Source of the DNA: Novosphingobium sp. AP12
GTDB taxonomy: Bacteria; Pseudomonadota; Alphaproteobacteria; Sphingomonadales; Sphingomonadaceae
Length of the DNA: 64,000 nt
Reading direction: 5' to 3'
NCBI RefSeq assembly: GCF_000281975.1
Contig: NZ_AKKE01000158.1
Coordinates: 1-64,000 of the forward strand
Shown: in pieces, positions 49,273-59,025 of the stretch
Numbering within the stretch: the first letter of the stretch is position 1
Layout of the letters: the number at the start of each line of letters is the position of its first letter
Program-made: the position numbers and the translations under genes
Notes under the pieces: model-generated
Seen by the model: the letters and a program-made list of their open reading frames with translations, nothing else
The model's database searches: none
What the model was told of the DNA's origin: nothing

Positions 49273-50339
49273 AGCGGGCCGGCGAGGTCCTGCGCAGCCA
49301 CGAGGCGGCTGCGCGGTCCAAGGCGCCGCAGCCTGCCGACCAGGCAGAGCTGGTGCCTCACCTGTTCCACTACCTGCGTGAGCACGGACCAGACGTCCAT
49401 CGCCTCGATACGGTGAAGTCGTCGTTCCGTGCCTGGATCGGCTGGCTGCAGCAGGACGAGCTTACGACGGGCGCCACGGTGGCCGGGCTGACGAAGGGCG
49501 CGGTCGCGCGCTTCCGGCGCTGGCGCATGGGCCCGCACTCGTGGGAGGTCGAATGGGGCGGCAAGGTCTACCGCCACACCAGCAACGGCGTGTCTGGCGA
49601 GGCGGTGCAGCGGAACATCGACGACATGCGCGCCGCCCTGCGCCACGCGGCCGACGAGAAGCGCATCCCGGCCGCGCCGAACATCCCCAGCGTCGAGAAG
49701 ACGCTGCGCTCGAAGCCGCGCCGCACGACGCTGACCCCGGCGCAGCTGGGCGCTATCGTCGCCTTCGCGGACCACGAGCCGGACGTGCAGGCATGGATAT
49801 GGCTGATGATCGGTACTGCCGGCCGTCCCGACGCGCTGCTCGCCTTCGATCCAGCCGCCCAGTGGCGCGGGGAGGTCGCGGACCTGCACCCGGCCGGATG
49901 GGCGCTTACCGATAAGCGGAATCCCATCGTGCCGGTCATCGAGCCACTGCAGAAGCTGTTCGCGGCATGGCCGGGCGGCACGAAGGTGAAGTCGCGCAAG
50001 ATCTGGTGGCGCACGATGCGATCGAAGCTGGGCTTGCCGGTGGCCGTGATCCCCAAGACCATCCGCCACACCGTCGCGACCTACCTGCGCGGCCAGGCAG
50101 TGCCGGGCGAGCAGATCAGCGCGCTGCTCGGGCACAAGGACAAGGACGACACGCTGGAGAGCACCAGCGACATCTATGCCCACGTGGACCCCCTCAAGAT
50201 GAAGGCGACGAATCGGGCGCTGACCAAACTGTGGGGGCAGGTCGACCGCGAAGCCACCCGCTGGCGCGCTGACCATTTGCTGACCATTACGAAGGACAAC
50301 AACAAAATCCTCACAACCCGAAAGGGCGTGAGGTCCTGA
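49131..50339 (+). CDS. Tyrosine recombinase integrase
   Basis: 402 residues. An N-terminal arm-binding part (about 1-60), a core-binding domain (about 70-180; LVPHLFHYLREHGPDVHRLD) and the catalytic domain (about 185-360). Catalytic residues are visible: Arg in TAGRPDALLAF, RH in KTIRHTVATYL, His in ALLGHKDKD, and nucleophile Tyr349 in SDIYAHVD. A C-terminal extension of about 50 residues follows. The stop is 19 bp from the 3' end of tRNA-Val, strongly suggesting attB is inside that tRNA. Confidence 0.92.
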   Translation: MPRDTSPLIVGDFWLDKRRDGKSPDIWQIATATGRTVIYRSTKCRDVERAGEVLRSHEAAARSKAPQPADQAELVPHLFHYLREHGPDVHRLDTVKSSFRAWIGWLQQDELTTGATVAGLTKGAVARFRRWRMGPHSWEVEWGGKVYRHTSNGVSGEAVQRNIDDMRAALRHAADEKRIPAAPNIPSVEKTLRSKPRRTTLTPAQLGAIVAFADHEPDVQAWIWLMIGTAGRPDALLAFDPAAQWRGEVADLHPAGWALTDKRNPIVPVIEPLQKLFAAWPGGTKVKSRKIWWRTMRSKLGLPVAVIPKTIRHTVATYLRGQAVPGEQISALLGHKDKDDTLESTSDIYAHVDPLKMKATNRALTKLWGQVDREATRWRADHLLTITKDNNKILTTRKGVRS

Positions 50340-50357
50340 ATTTCCGTGTGTTTTGGA

Positions 50358-50433
50358 TGGTGGGCGGTAACGGGCTCGAACCGCTGACCCTCTCGGTGTA
50401 AACGAGATGCTCTACCAACTGAGCTAACCGCCC
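50358..50433 (-). tRNA. tRNA-Val (anticodon TAC); probable prophage attR
   Basis: A 76-nt cloverleaf on the minus strand: acceptor GGGCGGT/ACCGCCC, anticodon loop TTTACAC giving TAC, T-loop TTCGAGC and encoded CCA at 50358-50360. The 3' end faces the integrase gene, as expected for an attachment site in the T-arm/acceptor half. Confidence 0.93.
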
Positions 50434-50554
50434 CATCGTGCGATGGCCGCGCTCATGCTGGGTTTTGGCCGTGTCGTCAATGCCCTGTCGAATACGCGAA
50501 GCCCGCTGCCGGGCATCCCACCTTAGTTTCTCGCTCTTCACCGATGCTGGAATA

Positions 50555-51022
50555 TCAGCCCTGCGCGTTCGCGACGGCGGCCTTGAACAGGCTGCCTTCC
50601 GCTTCCCAGTCCAGCCGGACGCGGCGGTGGGCGATCAGCCATTCGCCGTCCACACGGCGAAAGCTGTCGAGGTAATAGCCGGCGTGGTCGGGGCCGATGT
50701 CGGTCCAGGCGGCCCAGTAGGTGCGCCCGCTCGCCACGTCCGGACCGGTGAGATCGATCCTCGAGGTGGAGAGGTGGTGGCGCACGAAGGTGGCGCCGTG
50801 CGTGCCGCCATCGCCTGCCAGCCAGCGCTCCTGCCAGGCGCGGATCGCGGCTCGGCCCTCGTAGCGGAACAGCCGATCGGGGGCGACGCGCTCGCTTTCT
50901 ATCACCGCGTCGTCGGTGAAGCAGGCCACGAACTCGTCCACGCGCAGGCGGTCTCCGGCGGCGGTGTAGCGCGCGACGAGGTCGCGGATCGCCTCGCGGG
51001 CGAGGAGGTCGTCCAAGGTCAC
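50555..51022 (-). CDS. SnoaL/NTF2-like protein
   Basis: 155 residues with a GTG start at 51022 overlapping the upstream SDR stop (GTGA). The NTF2 fold is shown by AREAIRDLVARYTAAGDRLR, VDEFVACFTDDAVIES and the later strands ATFVRHHLSTSRIDL. Members are cyclases, dehydratases or hydroxylase small subunits in catabolic operons. It is last in a three-gene set with the SDR and a second SnoaL-like protein. Confidence 0.8.
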   Translation of the reverse strand: MTLDDLLAREAIRDLVARYTAAGDRLRVDEFVACFTDDAVIESERVAPDRLFRYEGRAAIRAWQERWLAGDGGTHGATFVRHHLSTSRIDLTGPDVASGRTYWAAWTDIGPDHAGYYLDSFRRVDGEWLIAHRRVRLDWEAEGSLFKAAVANAQG

Positions 51023-51795
51023 GACATCACCAGCCCGGCATCGACGTTCACCGACTGCCCGGTGATCGTGCGCGCCTCGTCCGAGGCGAGGAACAGGGCG
51101 AGGCGGGCCACGTCCTCGGGCGTGGAGAAGGTCTTGAGCGGAAGGGGGGCGACGATGCCGGCCTCGATCTCCTCCACCGGCCTGCCCTGCTCGGCGGCGA
51201 CGCGCTTCATGTAGTTGACCATCAGATCGGTGCCGATGGCGCCGGGGACCACGCAGTTGCAGCGGATGCCGTATTCGCCGACCTCGCGCGCGATGGTCTT
51301 GGTCAGGATGCGAAGCGCCCCCTTGGCGGCGGAATAGTGGCTCTTGCGGACCATGCCGTCCCACCCCGCGCTCGACGAGAAGTTGACGATCGCGCCCTTG
51401 CGCCGCGCCATCATCGAGCGGTTGAGCACCTCGCGCGTGCAGAGCATCGCGGCCATGCAGTCCACCTTGTAGGTGTCGAGGAAGTTGTCGACCGTCTGCT
51501 CCCAGATGAACTTGTCGACGCCGGGGACGGCCGCATTGTTCATCATCACGTCGACCTGGCCCCAGCGGCCCATCGCCGCCTCGACCATGGCGGCGACGTC
51601 GGCCTCGTCGGTGACGTCGGCGCGCACGGCGATGGCATTCGCGCCGATGCCCCGGGCGACCTCCTCCACCAGTTCGAGCCGCCGCGCGGCCAGCACGAGG
51701 TTGGCGCCCTCGTCCGCCAGCATCCGTGCCATGACGGGACCGAGCCCGGTCGAGGCACCGGTGATGATCGCGACCTTGCCTGCAAAACGGCTCAT
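51019..51795 (-). CDS. Short-chain dehydrogenase/reductase
   Basis: 258 residues, classical SDR: cofactor motif TGASTGLG (residues 12-19), NNAA near 87-90, catalytic Ser in FSSSAGW, Tyr in HYSAAKGAL with the following Lys, and TGQSVNVDAG at the end. It oxidises a hydroxyl or reduces a ketone; the substrate is unknown. Flanked on both sides by SnoaL-like genes with ATGA/GTGA overlaps. Confidence 0.9.
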   Translation of the reverse strand: MSRFAGKVAIITGASTGLGPVMARMLADEGANLVLAARRLELVEEVARGIGANAIAVRADVTDEADVAAMVEAAMGRWGQVDVMMNNAAVPGVDKFIWEQTVDNFLDTYKVDCMAAMLCTREVLNRSMMARRKGAIVNFSSSAGWDGMVRKSHYSAAKGALRILTKTIAREVGEYGIRCNCVVPGAIGTDLMVNYMKRVAAEQGRPVEEIEAGIVAPLPLKTFSTPEDVARLALFLASDEARTITGQSVNVDAGLVMS

Positions 51796-52292
51796 GCGGC
51801 GAGGACCTTGCGCATGATCGCGTGGCTGTCCTCGCTGCCGTCGAGCGCGCGGTTGAGGCGTTCGGCGATGCGCCAGCCATCCGGCGTGCGCTTCAGCGTC
51901 CAGTGGTTGACCGCCGCACGCCAGAGGAACCAGCGCTCGCCCTCCCTGAGGATAACCATGGAATAGCCCGATGCCTCGGCCTCGTCGCCGCGCACGGTGA
52001 TCTTCGGCGTTGCGGTGAGGTGCGCGCAGCCGGTGTTCACGAGGTCGAGATGGCCGGGCCAGCCGTACATCCCCGCGATCTCGTCCGGCGCTTCGAGGCG
52101 CCTGGTGCCGCCGTCGGGGAGGGTGAAGCTGTAGCCGCCGCCCTCTACCCACAGCTTGCCGGCAGGCTCGGCCGTGGCGCTGTCGACCAAGGGCCCGTAG
52201 GTCATCAGCAGGTTCTGGATTTCGAGCTGGTCTTCGGCAGCGCGAAGCCGGGTTTCCAGCGCGTCGAGGCGCGCCTCCAAGGTATCAGACAT
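51792..52292 (-). CDS. SnoaL-like (NTF2 family) protein with coiled-coil start
   Basis: 166 residues. Residues 1-30 form a heptad-like helix (LEARLDALETRLRAAEDQLE), then the SnoaL-like fold (IQNLLMTYGPLVDS, AHLTATPKITVRGDEAEA, RAAVNHWTLKRTPDGW). This layout is common in steroid/aromatic catabolic gene clusters of sphingomonads. First gene of the operon; likely a dehydratase or hydrolase. Confidence 0.8.
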   Translation of the reverse strand: MSDTLEARLDALETRLRAAEDQLEIQNLLMTYGPLVDSATAEPAGKLWVEGGGYSFTLPDGGTRRLEAPDEIAGMYGWPGHLDLVNTGCAHLTATPKITVRGDEAEASGYSMVILREGERWFLWRAAVNHWTLKRTPDGWRIAERLNRALDGSEDSHAIMRKVLAA

Positions 52293-52368
52293 ATGCTCTC
52301 CCGCCGATTTTGAACGCATGCTCAGCGTCCCGCGGCGGGAGGTCAAGTTCCCCTTTGGGGAGGGATGC

Positions 52369-52947
52369 CTACCAGTCGAAGAAGCGGCGGCGGCGGCTGA
52401 CGGGGACCACGTCGCCGTTATCGGTGACGACGGCGCGGGGCCCGTAGGCAGTGCCCGGTGCGACCGTGGTGCCCTGTGCCAGCGCGTCGGCGCGGGCCTC
52501 GGCCTTGGCGGCGCGCAGTTCGGCGTCGCGCACGCGCTCCTCCGAGGTGCGGGCGGCAATCTCGCCGCGGCGTTCTCGCGCGATCGCGTAGTAGTGGCTC
52601 CACATCTGGCTATGCGCGAAGGCGAGCGCGAGGCCGCCGATGATCGCGAAGTTCTTGAGCGCCATGATCCGCTGCATCGGATCACCGAACTGGGCGTGGA
52701 AGAACAGGACGGTCATTGCCGTGAACACGGCGAGAAGCACGGCCACCAGCCGCACCATGAACCCGGCGGCAAGGCAGAGCCCGGCGAGCAGTTCGAACAG
52801 CGCAGTCGGAATGGCGAGTCCGGAGGGGAGGCCGGCGGCCACGATCATGGTCTCGGTTCCACCGATGTCCATGAGCTTGCCCGCACCGGAGAAGATGAAG
52901 ATGAGGGCGATCAGGAAACGCCCGATGATGGCGGCGATCTTCGACAC
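52369..52947 (-). CDS. DoxX-family membrane protein
   Basis: 192 residues, four membrane helices: about 6-22, 45-62, 65-85 and 95-112, with FIFSGAGKLMD and LFFHAQFGDPMQ as family motifs. After residue 120 there is an extra charged coiled coil (RTSEERVRDAELRAAKAEA) and a basic RRRRFFDW end not typical of short DoxX proteins. The role of DoxX proteins is unclear (redox or quinone-linked). Stand-alone gene. Confidence 0.8.
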   Translation of the reverse strand: MSKIAAIIGRFLIALIFIFSGAGKLMDIGGTETMIVAAGLPSGLAIPTALFELLAGLCLAAGFMVRLVAVLLAVFTAMTVLFFHAQFGDPMQRIMALKNFAIIGGLALAFAHSQMWSHYYAIARERRGEIAARTSEERVRDAELRAAKAEARADALAQGTTVAPGTAYGPRAVVTDNGDVVPVSRRRRFFDW

Positions 52948-53120
52948 GGCACGTCTCCCGGCCAGTTTATCTCAGCGGGAGAAGCGGGCGGGGAGGGGCT
53001 TTGTTCCCGGCGATCGGCATTGCCATGCCTGGCGGTCGGTTGTCGGCGAGGCTGCGCCTCAAGGGTTCCCCTCGGTCGGCCCTCGCCGGGATGAGGGCTG
53101 TCGGCAGGCGGCTGCCCCTC

Positions 53121-53675
<555 letters not shown>

Positions 53676-53778
53676 GATGGCTGCTTTGCCCAAGACTCCG
53701 GGATTGTCCACCCGTCTCCCGGTGCGGACGGCGGACATCTTATTTCATGCTTAACACTAGGCTGGTACTTCGCCTCGC

Positions 53779-54912
53779 ATGACCAGCACCCGCCCCGCAC
53801 GAATCCTCGTCGTCTTCGGCACCCGGCCCGAGGCGATCAAGATGTTCCCCGTCGTCCATGCGCTGAAGGCCGATCCGCGCTTCGAATGCGTGGTCTGCGT
53901 CTCGGCGCAGCACCGCCAGATGCTCGACCAGGTGCTCGAGATCGCCGGGATCGTGCCCGACCACGACCTCGACGTGATGCAGCCCGACCAGACGCTCGAC
54001 GCGTTGACCGCGAACCTGCTCACGGGGCTCGGCAAGGTGATGGACGCGGTGAAGCCGGACCGCGTCATCGTGCAGGGCGACACCGCCACCGCCATGTCCG
54101 GCGCGCTCGCGGCCTATTACAGGAAGATCCCGGTCGACCATGTCGAGGCGGGGCTGCGCTCGTACAACATCTATCACCCCTGGCCGGAGGAGGTGAACCG
54201 CAAGATCATAGGCGCCATGGCGAGCCTGCACTTCGCGCCCACCACCACCAGCGAGGCGGCGCTGCTGCGCGAGAACATCGCGCCGGGCCGCGTCCACGTC
54301 ACCGGCAACACCGTGATCGACGCGCTCCACTGGGTCACCGCCGCGATCGAGGCCAAGCCGTCGCTCGCCTCGGGCCTCGCGGAACTGGAGGCGCGGTTCG
54401 CGGGCAAGCGCATCATCGGCGTCACCAGCCACCGCCGCGAGAACTTCGGCGAGGGCATGGCCGGCATCGCCCGGGCCATCCGCGAGATCGCCCAGCGGCC
54501 CGACGTTGCGGTGATCTTCCCGGTCCACCTCAACCCCAACGTCCGCAAGGTGATGAACGAGGGCCTCGCCGGCCTCGACAACGTCGCGCTGATCGAGCCG
54601 CTGGACTATCCGCACTTCGCCCGCCTCCTTGCCATCGCCGAGATCATGCTGACCGACAGCGGCGGGGTGCAGGAGGAAGCGCCCGCGCTCGGCAAGCCCG
54701 TGCTCGTCATGCGCGAGACCACCGAGCGCCCCGAAGGCGTGGAAGCCGGCACCGCCAAGCTGGTCGGCACCGACGCTGGCCGGATCGTTACCGAATTATC
54801 AACCCTGCTGGACGATAAGGCGGCCTACGAGGCCATGGCGCGCGCCCACAACCCGTTCGGGGATGGGCAGACCTCGCGCCGAATCGTGGAGCTGCTCGCG
54901 CATGAAATCTGA
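53779..54912 (+). CDS. wecB: UDP-N-acetylglucosamine 2-epimerase (non-hydrolysing)
   Basis: 377 residues. It makes UDP-ManNAc from UDP-GlcNAc for enterobacterial common antigen-type or capsule sugars. Typical motifs: VFGTRPEAIKMFPV, QGDTATAMSGALAAY, VEAGLRS, TSHRRENFGEG and TDSGGVQEEAP. The gene is directly followed by wecC with an 11-bp overlap, forming the standard pair. No other glycan genes are in the window. Confidence 0.93.
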   Translation: MTSTRPARILVVFGTRPEAIKMFPVVHALKADPRFECVVCVSAQHRQMLDQVLEIAGIVPDHDLDVMQPDQTLDALTANLLTGLGKVMDAVKPDRVIVQGDTATAMSGALAAYYRKIPVDHVEAGLRSYNIYHPWPEEVNRKIIGAMASLHFAPTTTSEAALLRENIAPGRVHVTGNTVIDALHWVTAAIEAKPSLASGLAELEARFAGKRIIGVTSHRRENFGEGMAGIARAIREIAQRPDVAVIFPVHLNPNVRKVMNEGLAGLDNVALIEPLDYPHFARLLAIAEIMLTDSGGVQEEAPALGKPVLVMRETTERPEGVEAGTAKLVGTDAGRIVTELSTLLDDKAAYEAMARAHNPFGDGQTSRRIVELLAHEI

Positions 54913-56203
54913 TACCAAGCCCAGCGTCTGTGTCGTCGGCCTCGGCTACATCGGCCTTCCCACCGCCGCCGTGATCGCGCGCGCGGGCTGCAAGGTGCTC
55001 GGCCTCGACGTCTCGCAGCGGGTCGTGGACACCATCAACCGCGGCGAAATCCACATCGAGGAAGTCGACCTCGACGGCCTCGTCCAGGGCGTCGTCGCGC
55101 GCGGGCTGCTCTCCGCCTCGGTCGAGGTCGCGCCGGCGGACGTCTTCGTCATCGCCGTGCCAACGCCCTTCGATAAGGACCACGCGCCCGACATCTCCTA
55201 CGTCCTCGCCGCCGGCCGCACGATCGCGCCGGTGCTGAAGGCGGGCGACGTGGTGATCCTCGAATCGACCTCGCCGGTCGGCACCACCGAGAAGATGCGC
55301 GACATGATCGCGCAGATGCGGCCCGACCTGAAGATCCCCGGCCTGACCCGCGAGACCCCCGACATCTCGATCGCCTACTGCCCCGAGCGCGTGCTGCCCG
55401 GCCGCATCCTAGAGGAACTGATTAACAACGACCGCTCGATCGGCGGCATCACGCCGCGCTGCGCGCGCAAGGCGCTGGCCTTCTACAAGCGCTTCGTGCG
55501 CGGCGAATGCGTCACCACCGACGCGCGCGCGGCCGAGATGACCAAGCTGGTCGAGAACGCCTACCGCGACGTCAACATCGCCTTCGCCAACGAACTGTCG
55601 ATCGTCGCCGACCGCATGGGCCTCGACGTGTGGGAGGTCATCCGCCTCGCCAACCGCCACCCGCGCGTCAACATCCTTTCGCCCGGCCCGGGCGTGGGCG
55701 GCCACTGCATCGCGGTCGACCCGTGGTTCATCGTCCACTCCGCTCCGGAGGAAACCCCGCTGATCCGCACCGCGCGCGGCGTCAACGACGGCAAGATGCA
55801 CCACGTCGTCGCCAAGGCCGAAGCGCTCGTCGAAGCACACCCCGACGCGCGCATCGCCTGCCTCGGCCTCGCCTTCAAGGCCAACATCGACGACTTCCGC
55901 GAAAGCCCGGCGCGCTTCGTCGCCAGCCGCCTCGCGCGCAAGTTCGGTGACCGCATGTCCGTGGTGGAGCCCTACGCCGCCGAGCTGCCGATCGAGTTCA
56001 CCGACACCGGCGTCACCCACATCGACATCGACGAGGCGCTGGAGACCTGCGACGTGCTCATCGTGCTGGTGGACCACGACGTGTTCCGCGTCGTTCCGCT
56101 GGCAGAGCGCGCCGACAAGCTGGTCTACGACACCCGCGGCATCTGGGCCGACCAGCCCCGCGTCGGGCGTGAGGACGCCGCGAAGCTTGCACTGGCGGGT
56201 TGA
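54902..56203 (+). CDS. wecC: UDP-N-acetyl-D-mannosamine dehydrogenase
   Basis: 433 residues. It oxidises UDP-ManNAc to UDP-ManNAcA with NAD. Rossmann motif VGLGYIGLPTA, the UDP-binding loop near residues 250-275 and the catalytic Cys in GVGGHCIAVDP are present. The ATG at 54902 overlaps the wecB stop; a frame-extended earlier ATG at 54863 would overlap more and is less likely. The downstream 26-bp hairpin probably ends the transcript. Confidence 0.92.
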   Translation: MKSDTKPSVCVVGLGYIGLPTAAVIARAGCKVLGLDVSQRVVDTINRGEIHIEEVDLDGLVQGVVARGLLSASVEVAPADVFVIAVPTPFDKDHAPDISYVLAAGRTIAPVLKAGDVVILESTSPVGTTEKMRDMIAQMRPDLKIPGLTRETPDISIAYCPERVLPGRILEELINNDRSIGGITPRCARKALAFYKRFVRGECVTTDARAAEMTKLVENAYRDVNIAFANELSIVADRMGLDVWEVIRLANRHPRVNILSPGPGVGGHCIAVDPWFIVHSAPEETPLIRTARGVNDGKMHHVVAKAEALVEAHPDARIACLGLAFKANIDDFRESPARFVASRLARKFGDRMSVVEPYAAELPIEFTDTGVTHIDIDEALETCDVLIVLVDHDVFRVVPLAERADKLVYDTRGIWADQPRVGREDAAKLALAG

Positions 56204-56554
56204 GGGTGTCCGAAGCCTGAAAAAGTCACGCGGTCCCGGCTTGAGCCGGGACCGCCGGGCACTCCTGAGGCGATACCTTGCAGTGCAGCGGCTCGCGATT
56301 GGGGCTCGGCTGAAAACGGCCGGCGGTCCCCTTGTCGATCCGAGGGCGACGTTTCCCGCGCGAAGTTCGCCGAGATAACGCCTTGATTCGCTCAGAAACG
56401 CTGCGTTTCCTGCCGATCGTTTACATTCGGGAGGACCAACCGTTTCGCCGTTGTCCACAGGACGACGAATTGAGCGACGAACCGTGCGAGGCAGGCGGTG
56501 GGTGCCCGCCGCGTTCGCTATCGCAGCAAGGTTTGGCGGTTATAACTCCAAACC
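56204..56554. other. Gap between wecC and CHAP gene
   Basis: About 350 bp with no convincing gene. It contains the hairpin at 56230-56255 and the promoter region of the CHAP gene. Antisense and plus frames here show no domain pattern. Confidence 0.45.
56230..56255 (+). terminator. 26-bp hairpin after wecC
   Basis: Perfect 12-bp arms (GCGGTCCCGGCT and its complement) around TG. It lies 27 bp after the wecC stop. It lacks a T-run but is strong; similar GTCCCGGCT palindromes are, from memory, common dispersed repeats in sphingomonads, so it may be both a repeat and a terminator. Confidence 0.6.
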
Positions 56555-57085
56555 ATGAAATTGGTTCCCATGGTCGCAGCCATCGCCATCTCCCTCGCAG
56601 CCTCCGTGGCGTCGCCTGCAATGGCGAAGCCGCTACAGTGCGTTCCCTATGCAAGGGCGCATTCGGGGATCGACCTGCACGGCAATGCGGCAACCTGGTG
56701 GGACCAGGCCGAAGGTACCTACGCCCGGGGTCAGAGCCCGCGCGCCGGATCGGTACTGGTGTTCAAGGCCAGCGGCGCGATGCGCGTCGGCCATGTCGCG
56801 GTGGTCGACAAGATCGTCGACGAGCGCCACGTCGTCCTCAACCACGCCAACTGGTCGCGCCCCGGCATGATCGAGACTTCGGCCATGGCCGAGGACGTCT
56901 CCGAGAACGGCGACTGGAGCAGCGTCCGCGTCTGGTACTCGCCGACCCAGTCGCTCGGCCTGCGCGCCAGCCCGGCGTTCGGCTTCATCTATGCGCCGGG
57001 CACGCAGGACGCGGCGCCGGCTGCTCCCACGCCCAGCCGCGCGCGCTTCGAAGCGGCTTTTGCGGATCTCGTTCCAGCGGGCTGA
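56555..57085 (+). CDS. Secreted CHAP-domain peptidoglycan hydrolase
   Basis: 176 residues. Sec signal peptide to about residue 24 (ending SPAMA), then a CHAP domain with the catalytic Cys in LQCVPYARAHSG (Cys29), His in MRVGHVAVVDK and the third residue in LNHANWSR. A Pro/Ala-rich C-terminus follows. It cuts peptide bonds in cell-wall peptides or acts as an amidase in the periplasm. Stand-alone gene. Confidence 0.85.
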   Translation: MKLVPMVAAIAISLAASVASPAMAKPLQCVPYARAHSGIDLHGNAATWWDQAEGTYARGQSPRAGSVLVFKASGAMRVGHVAVVDKIVDERHVVLNHANWSRPGMIETSAMAEDVSENGDWSSVRVWYSPTQSLGLRASPAFGFIYAPGTQDAAPAAPTPSRARFEAAFADLVPAG

Positions 57086-57159
57086 GTTTGGCGGCGGTTG
57101 TTCCGACGTTAAGACCAACTCCGCGCCCCGTTCGTGTCGAACGGGATTGCAACTGAGGC

Positions 57160-57972
57160 TCAGGCCGTCTCCGCGCCCTTCGTCCCTGCCTTGGGCCTGC
57201 GCTGGTATTCCGCGCCCTTGTAGCCTTCGCCCCGGTCGAGCGTACCGAACATCCAGTCGTAGAGCAGGGTGATCGTCGCGAAGTTGCCGCCGGTGAAGCG
57301 GGCGTGGTGATTGTGGTGCATCACCGACATCGTGTTGAGATAGCGGAACGGGAAGCGGTTCGATTCCCACAAGTCGTGGTTGTGCAGGTTGATCTGCGAG
57401 AATGCCACCCAGGTCACGACGATCGTGACCACCTGGAAGCCGCCCATGACCAGCGACAGCCCGAAGATGCAGGCGGTGTAGAGGCCCAGTCCCATCGCCA
57501 CTTCGAGCGGGTGGATGTAGCTCGAATCGTCTCGGCAGGGGTTGTGCTGCCGGTGGTGGACGGCGTGGACCCACATCAGCGGACCGCCGAGGACGCCGCC
57601 ATCGTGGAACAGGAAGCGGTGCATCAGGTAGTAGAAGAAGTCGTAGACCATCAGGATCACGGCGCAGTCCAGCACAACGCGCCACCACGGCTGGGCGTCG
57701 GCGGTGAGGCAGAACGGGAGGATCAGGCCGAAGATGACGAGGGTGAAGGCGGCGCCCCACTTGCGGTTCATCGACTGGTTCGCCGCGTAGCGCGGGTTCT
57801 CCATCTTCTTCGCATAGGCCGAGCCGTTGAGGTGGACCGCCGCGCGCAGCGTCGGTTCCATCCGCGCGAGCAGCTTGCCCGCCAGCGTCAGCGCGACGAT
57901 GCCGAATGCCGCATAGAGCGACAATTGCCATTCGTAGGCTGCCAGCAGGCCATCCAGCCAGACTTTGTCCAT
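57160..57972 (-). CDS. Sterol desaturase/fatty acid hydroxylase family protein
   Basis: 270 residues with about four membrane helices and the three His clusters of the di-iron family: HRFLFH, HAVHHRQHN and HHNHH (plus NLHNH). It probably hydroxylates or desaturates a lipid or carotenoid. The hydrophilic C-terminus is short. Stand-alone gene, preceded by a 100-bp upstream gap toward the next minus gene. Confidence 0.88.
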   Translation of the reverse strand: MDKVWLDGLLAAYEWQLSLYAAFGIVALTLAGKLLARMEPTLRAAVHLNGSAYAKKMENPRYAANQSMNRKWGAAFTLVIFGLILPFCLTADAQPWWRVVLDCAVILMVYDFFYYLMHRFLFHDGGVLGGPLMWVHAVHHRQHNPCRDDSSYIHPLEVAMGLGLYTACIFGLSLVMGGFQVVTIVVTWVAFSQINLHNHDLWESNRFPFRYLNTMSVMHHNHHARFTGGNFATITLLYDWMFGTLDRGEGYKGAEYQRRPKAGTKGAETA

Positions 57973-58099
57973 GGTCCTCTCCTATCGACCTTCCCGCCGA
58001 CTCGCCCTTGGTCGAGAACGGTGTTCTCAGGAAGATATGAGGCAATAAAGATCATTAGTCCACATGCAATTTACAGGAACGCAGCCCGGAGGCGGGCGG

Positions 58100-58774
58100 T
58101 CAGAAGCTGGGTTCGATCCGCGCGAGCTTGCGGGCGGACTTGACGGTCTGCACCACGAAGATCCCGATGAGGATCACGCCGACGCCGCCGACGAACCAGT
58201 CGAACCCCGTCATGGCCTCCATGTCCCGCTGCTTGTCGCCGAAGATCAGCATCGCGAAGGTGAGGCTGATGAGGATCAGGCGCAGTTCCGTGGGGCCGGC
58301 CGAGAGGTAGGACAGCCGCATCTCGCCCAATACGCGCACCGCCAGGAAGGCGTGGATGCAAAGCAGCAGGTAGCCGACGAGGGCGATCAGCGAGACTTCG
58401 AGCCGGACGTAGGGGCTGACCCCGATGCCGAGCAGGATCAGGAAAGTCGCCAGCCCGTCGCAGCTGTGGTCGAGGAAGTAGCCGTAGCGCGGACGCTCGA
58501 TATGGCGGAAGCGGGCGAGGCTGCCGTCCATCGAATCGCCGAACCAGTGGAGCAGGTAGCCGGGCATGCAGAGCCACAGCCAGTCCTCGTCGAGCAGGCT
58601 GGTGGCATATCCGGCAAAGATCAGGACCGCGCCCACCATGCCCAGCGCGGTCAGCTGGTCAGGCTTCACCCAGGCCGGCATGCGCGCGCAGAGCCAGTTG
58701 AGCAACCGTCGCTCGCCGATCGCCAGGACATTGCGCTGGATTCGGGCGGGGGGGCTGATGCGGTTGTCCTGCAT
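58100..58774 (-). CDS. CDP-alcohol phosphatidyltransferase family protein
   Basis: 224 residues, about six membrane helices. The CDP-alcohol signature DG-x2-AR-x8-G-x3-D-x3-D is complete: DSMDGSLARFR then GYFLDHSCD (about residues 80-106). It transfers a phosphoalcohol to a lipid or polar acceptor; the exact product is unknown. Stand-alone gene. Confidence 0.85.
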   Translation of the reverse strand: MQDNRISPPARIQRNVLAIGERRLLNWLCARMPAWVKPDQLTALGMVGAVLIFAGYATSLLDEDWLWLCMPGYLLHWFGDSMDGSLARFRHIERPRYGYFLDHSCDGLATFLILLGIGVSPYVRLEVSLIALVGYLLLCIHAFLAVRVLGEMRLSYLSAGPTELRLILISLTFAMLIFGDKQRDMEAMTGFDWFVGGVGVILIGIFVVQTVKSARKLARIEPSF

Positions 58775-59025
58775 GGGGCCTTATTGTGACATGTCGATTA
58801 CTTGGCAAGGCAAACTGGCGTCGAATGCCCCCATTTCGTCGCTTCCGGACGTCGCATTTTCCTACACGTCGCCGCTGTGCCAGGCTCGCCTCGAGCCCCT
58901 GCCGGTGCCCCGCGCCGAAACGGGGCTTTATTTGAACCGTAAGCCGCACCTCTCCAACGCATGCACTTCATCAACTTGCGTGGTGTGCAATCGGTGAGAA
59001 CGTGCCCTGAAATCCTCGGATTTCC

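Larger units (their letters stand above)
8860..50375. mobile_element. Lambdoid-layout siphophage prophage (about 41 kb)
   Basis: A contiguous phage gene set from integrase (49131-50339) through the immunity region (40.0-42.7 kb), replication, packaging, head, tail and lysis genes to cargo at 9-11 kb. The right border is the 3' end of tRNA-Val(TAC) at 50358, 19 bp beyond the integrase stop, the usual arrangement for tRNA-targeting tyrosine integrases. The left border is uncertain, between the porin pseudogene (8414) and the DUF4062 gene end (8987). Structural, lysis, integrase and repressor genes all appear intact, so the prophage may be inducible. The HK97 capsid, 1293-residue tape measure and G/GT pair indicate siphovirus morphology. 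Confidence 0.85.

Noticed and set aside
56332..57156. Plus-strand frame covering the CHAP gene in another frame
   Set aside because: It is a shifted frame of the CHAP gene and its upstream gap, with no coherent domain.
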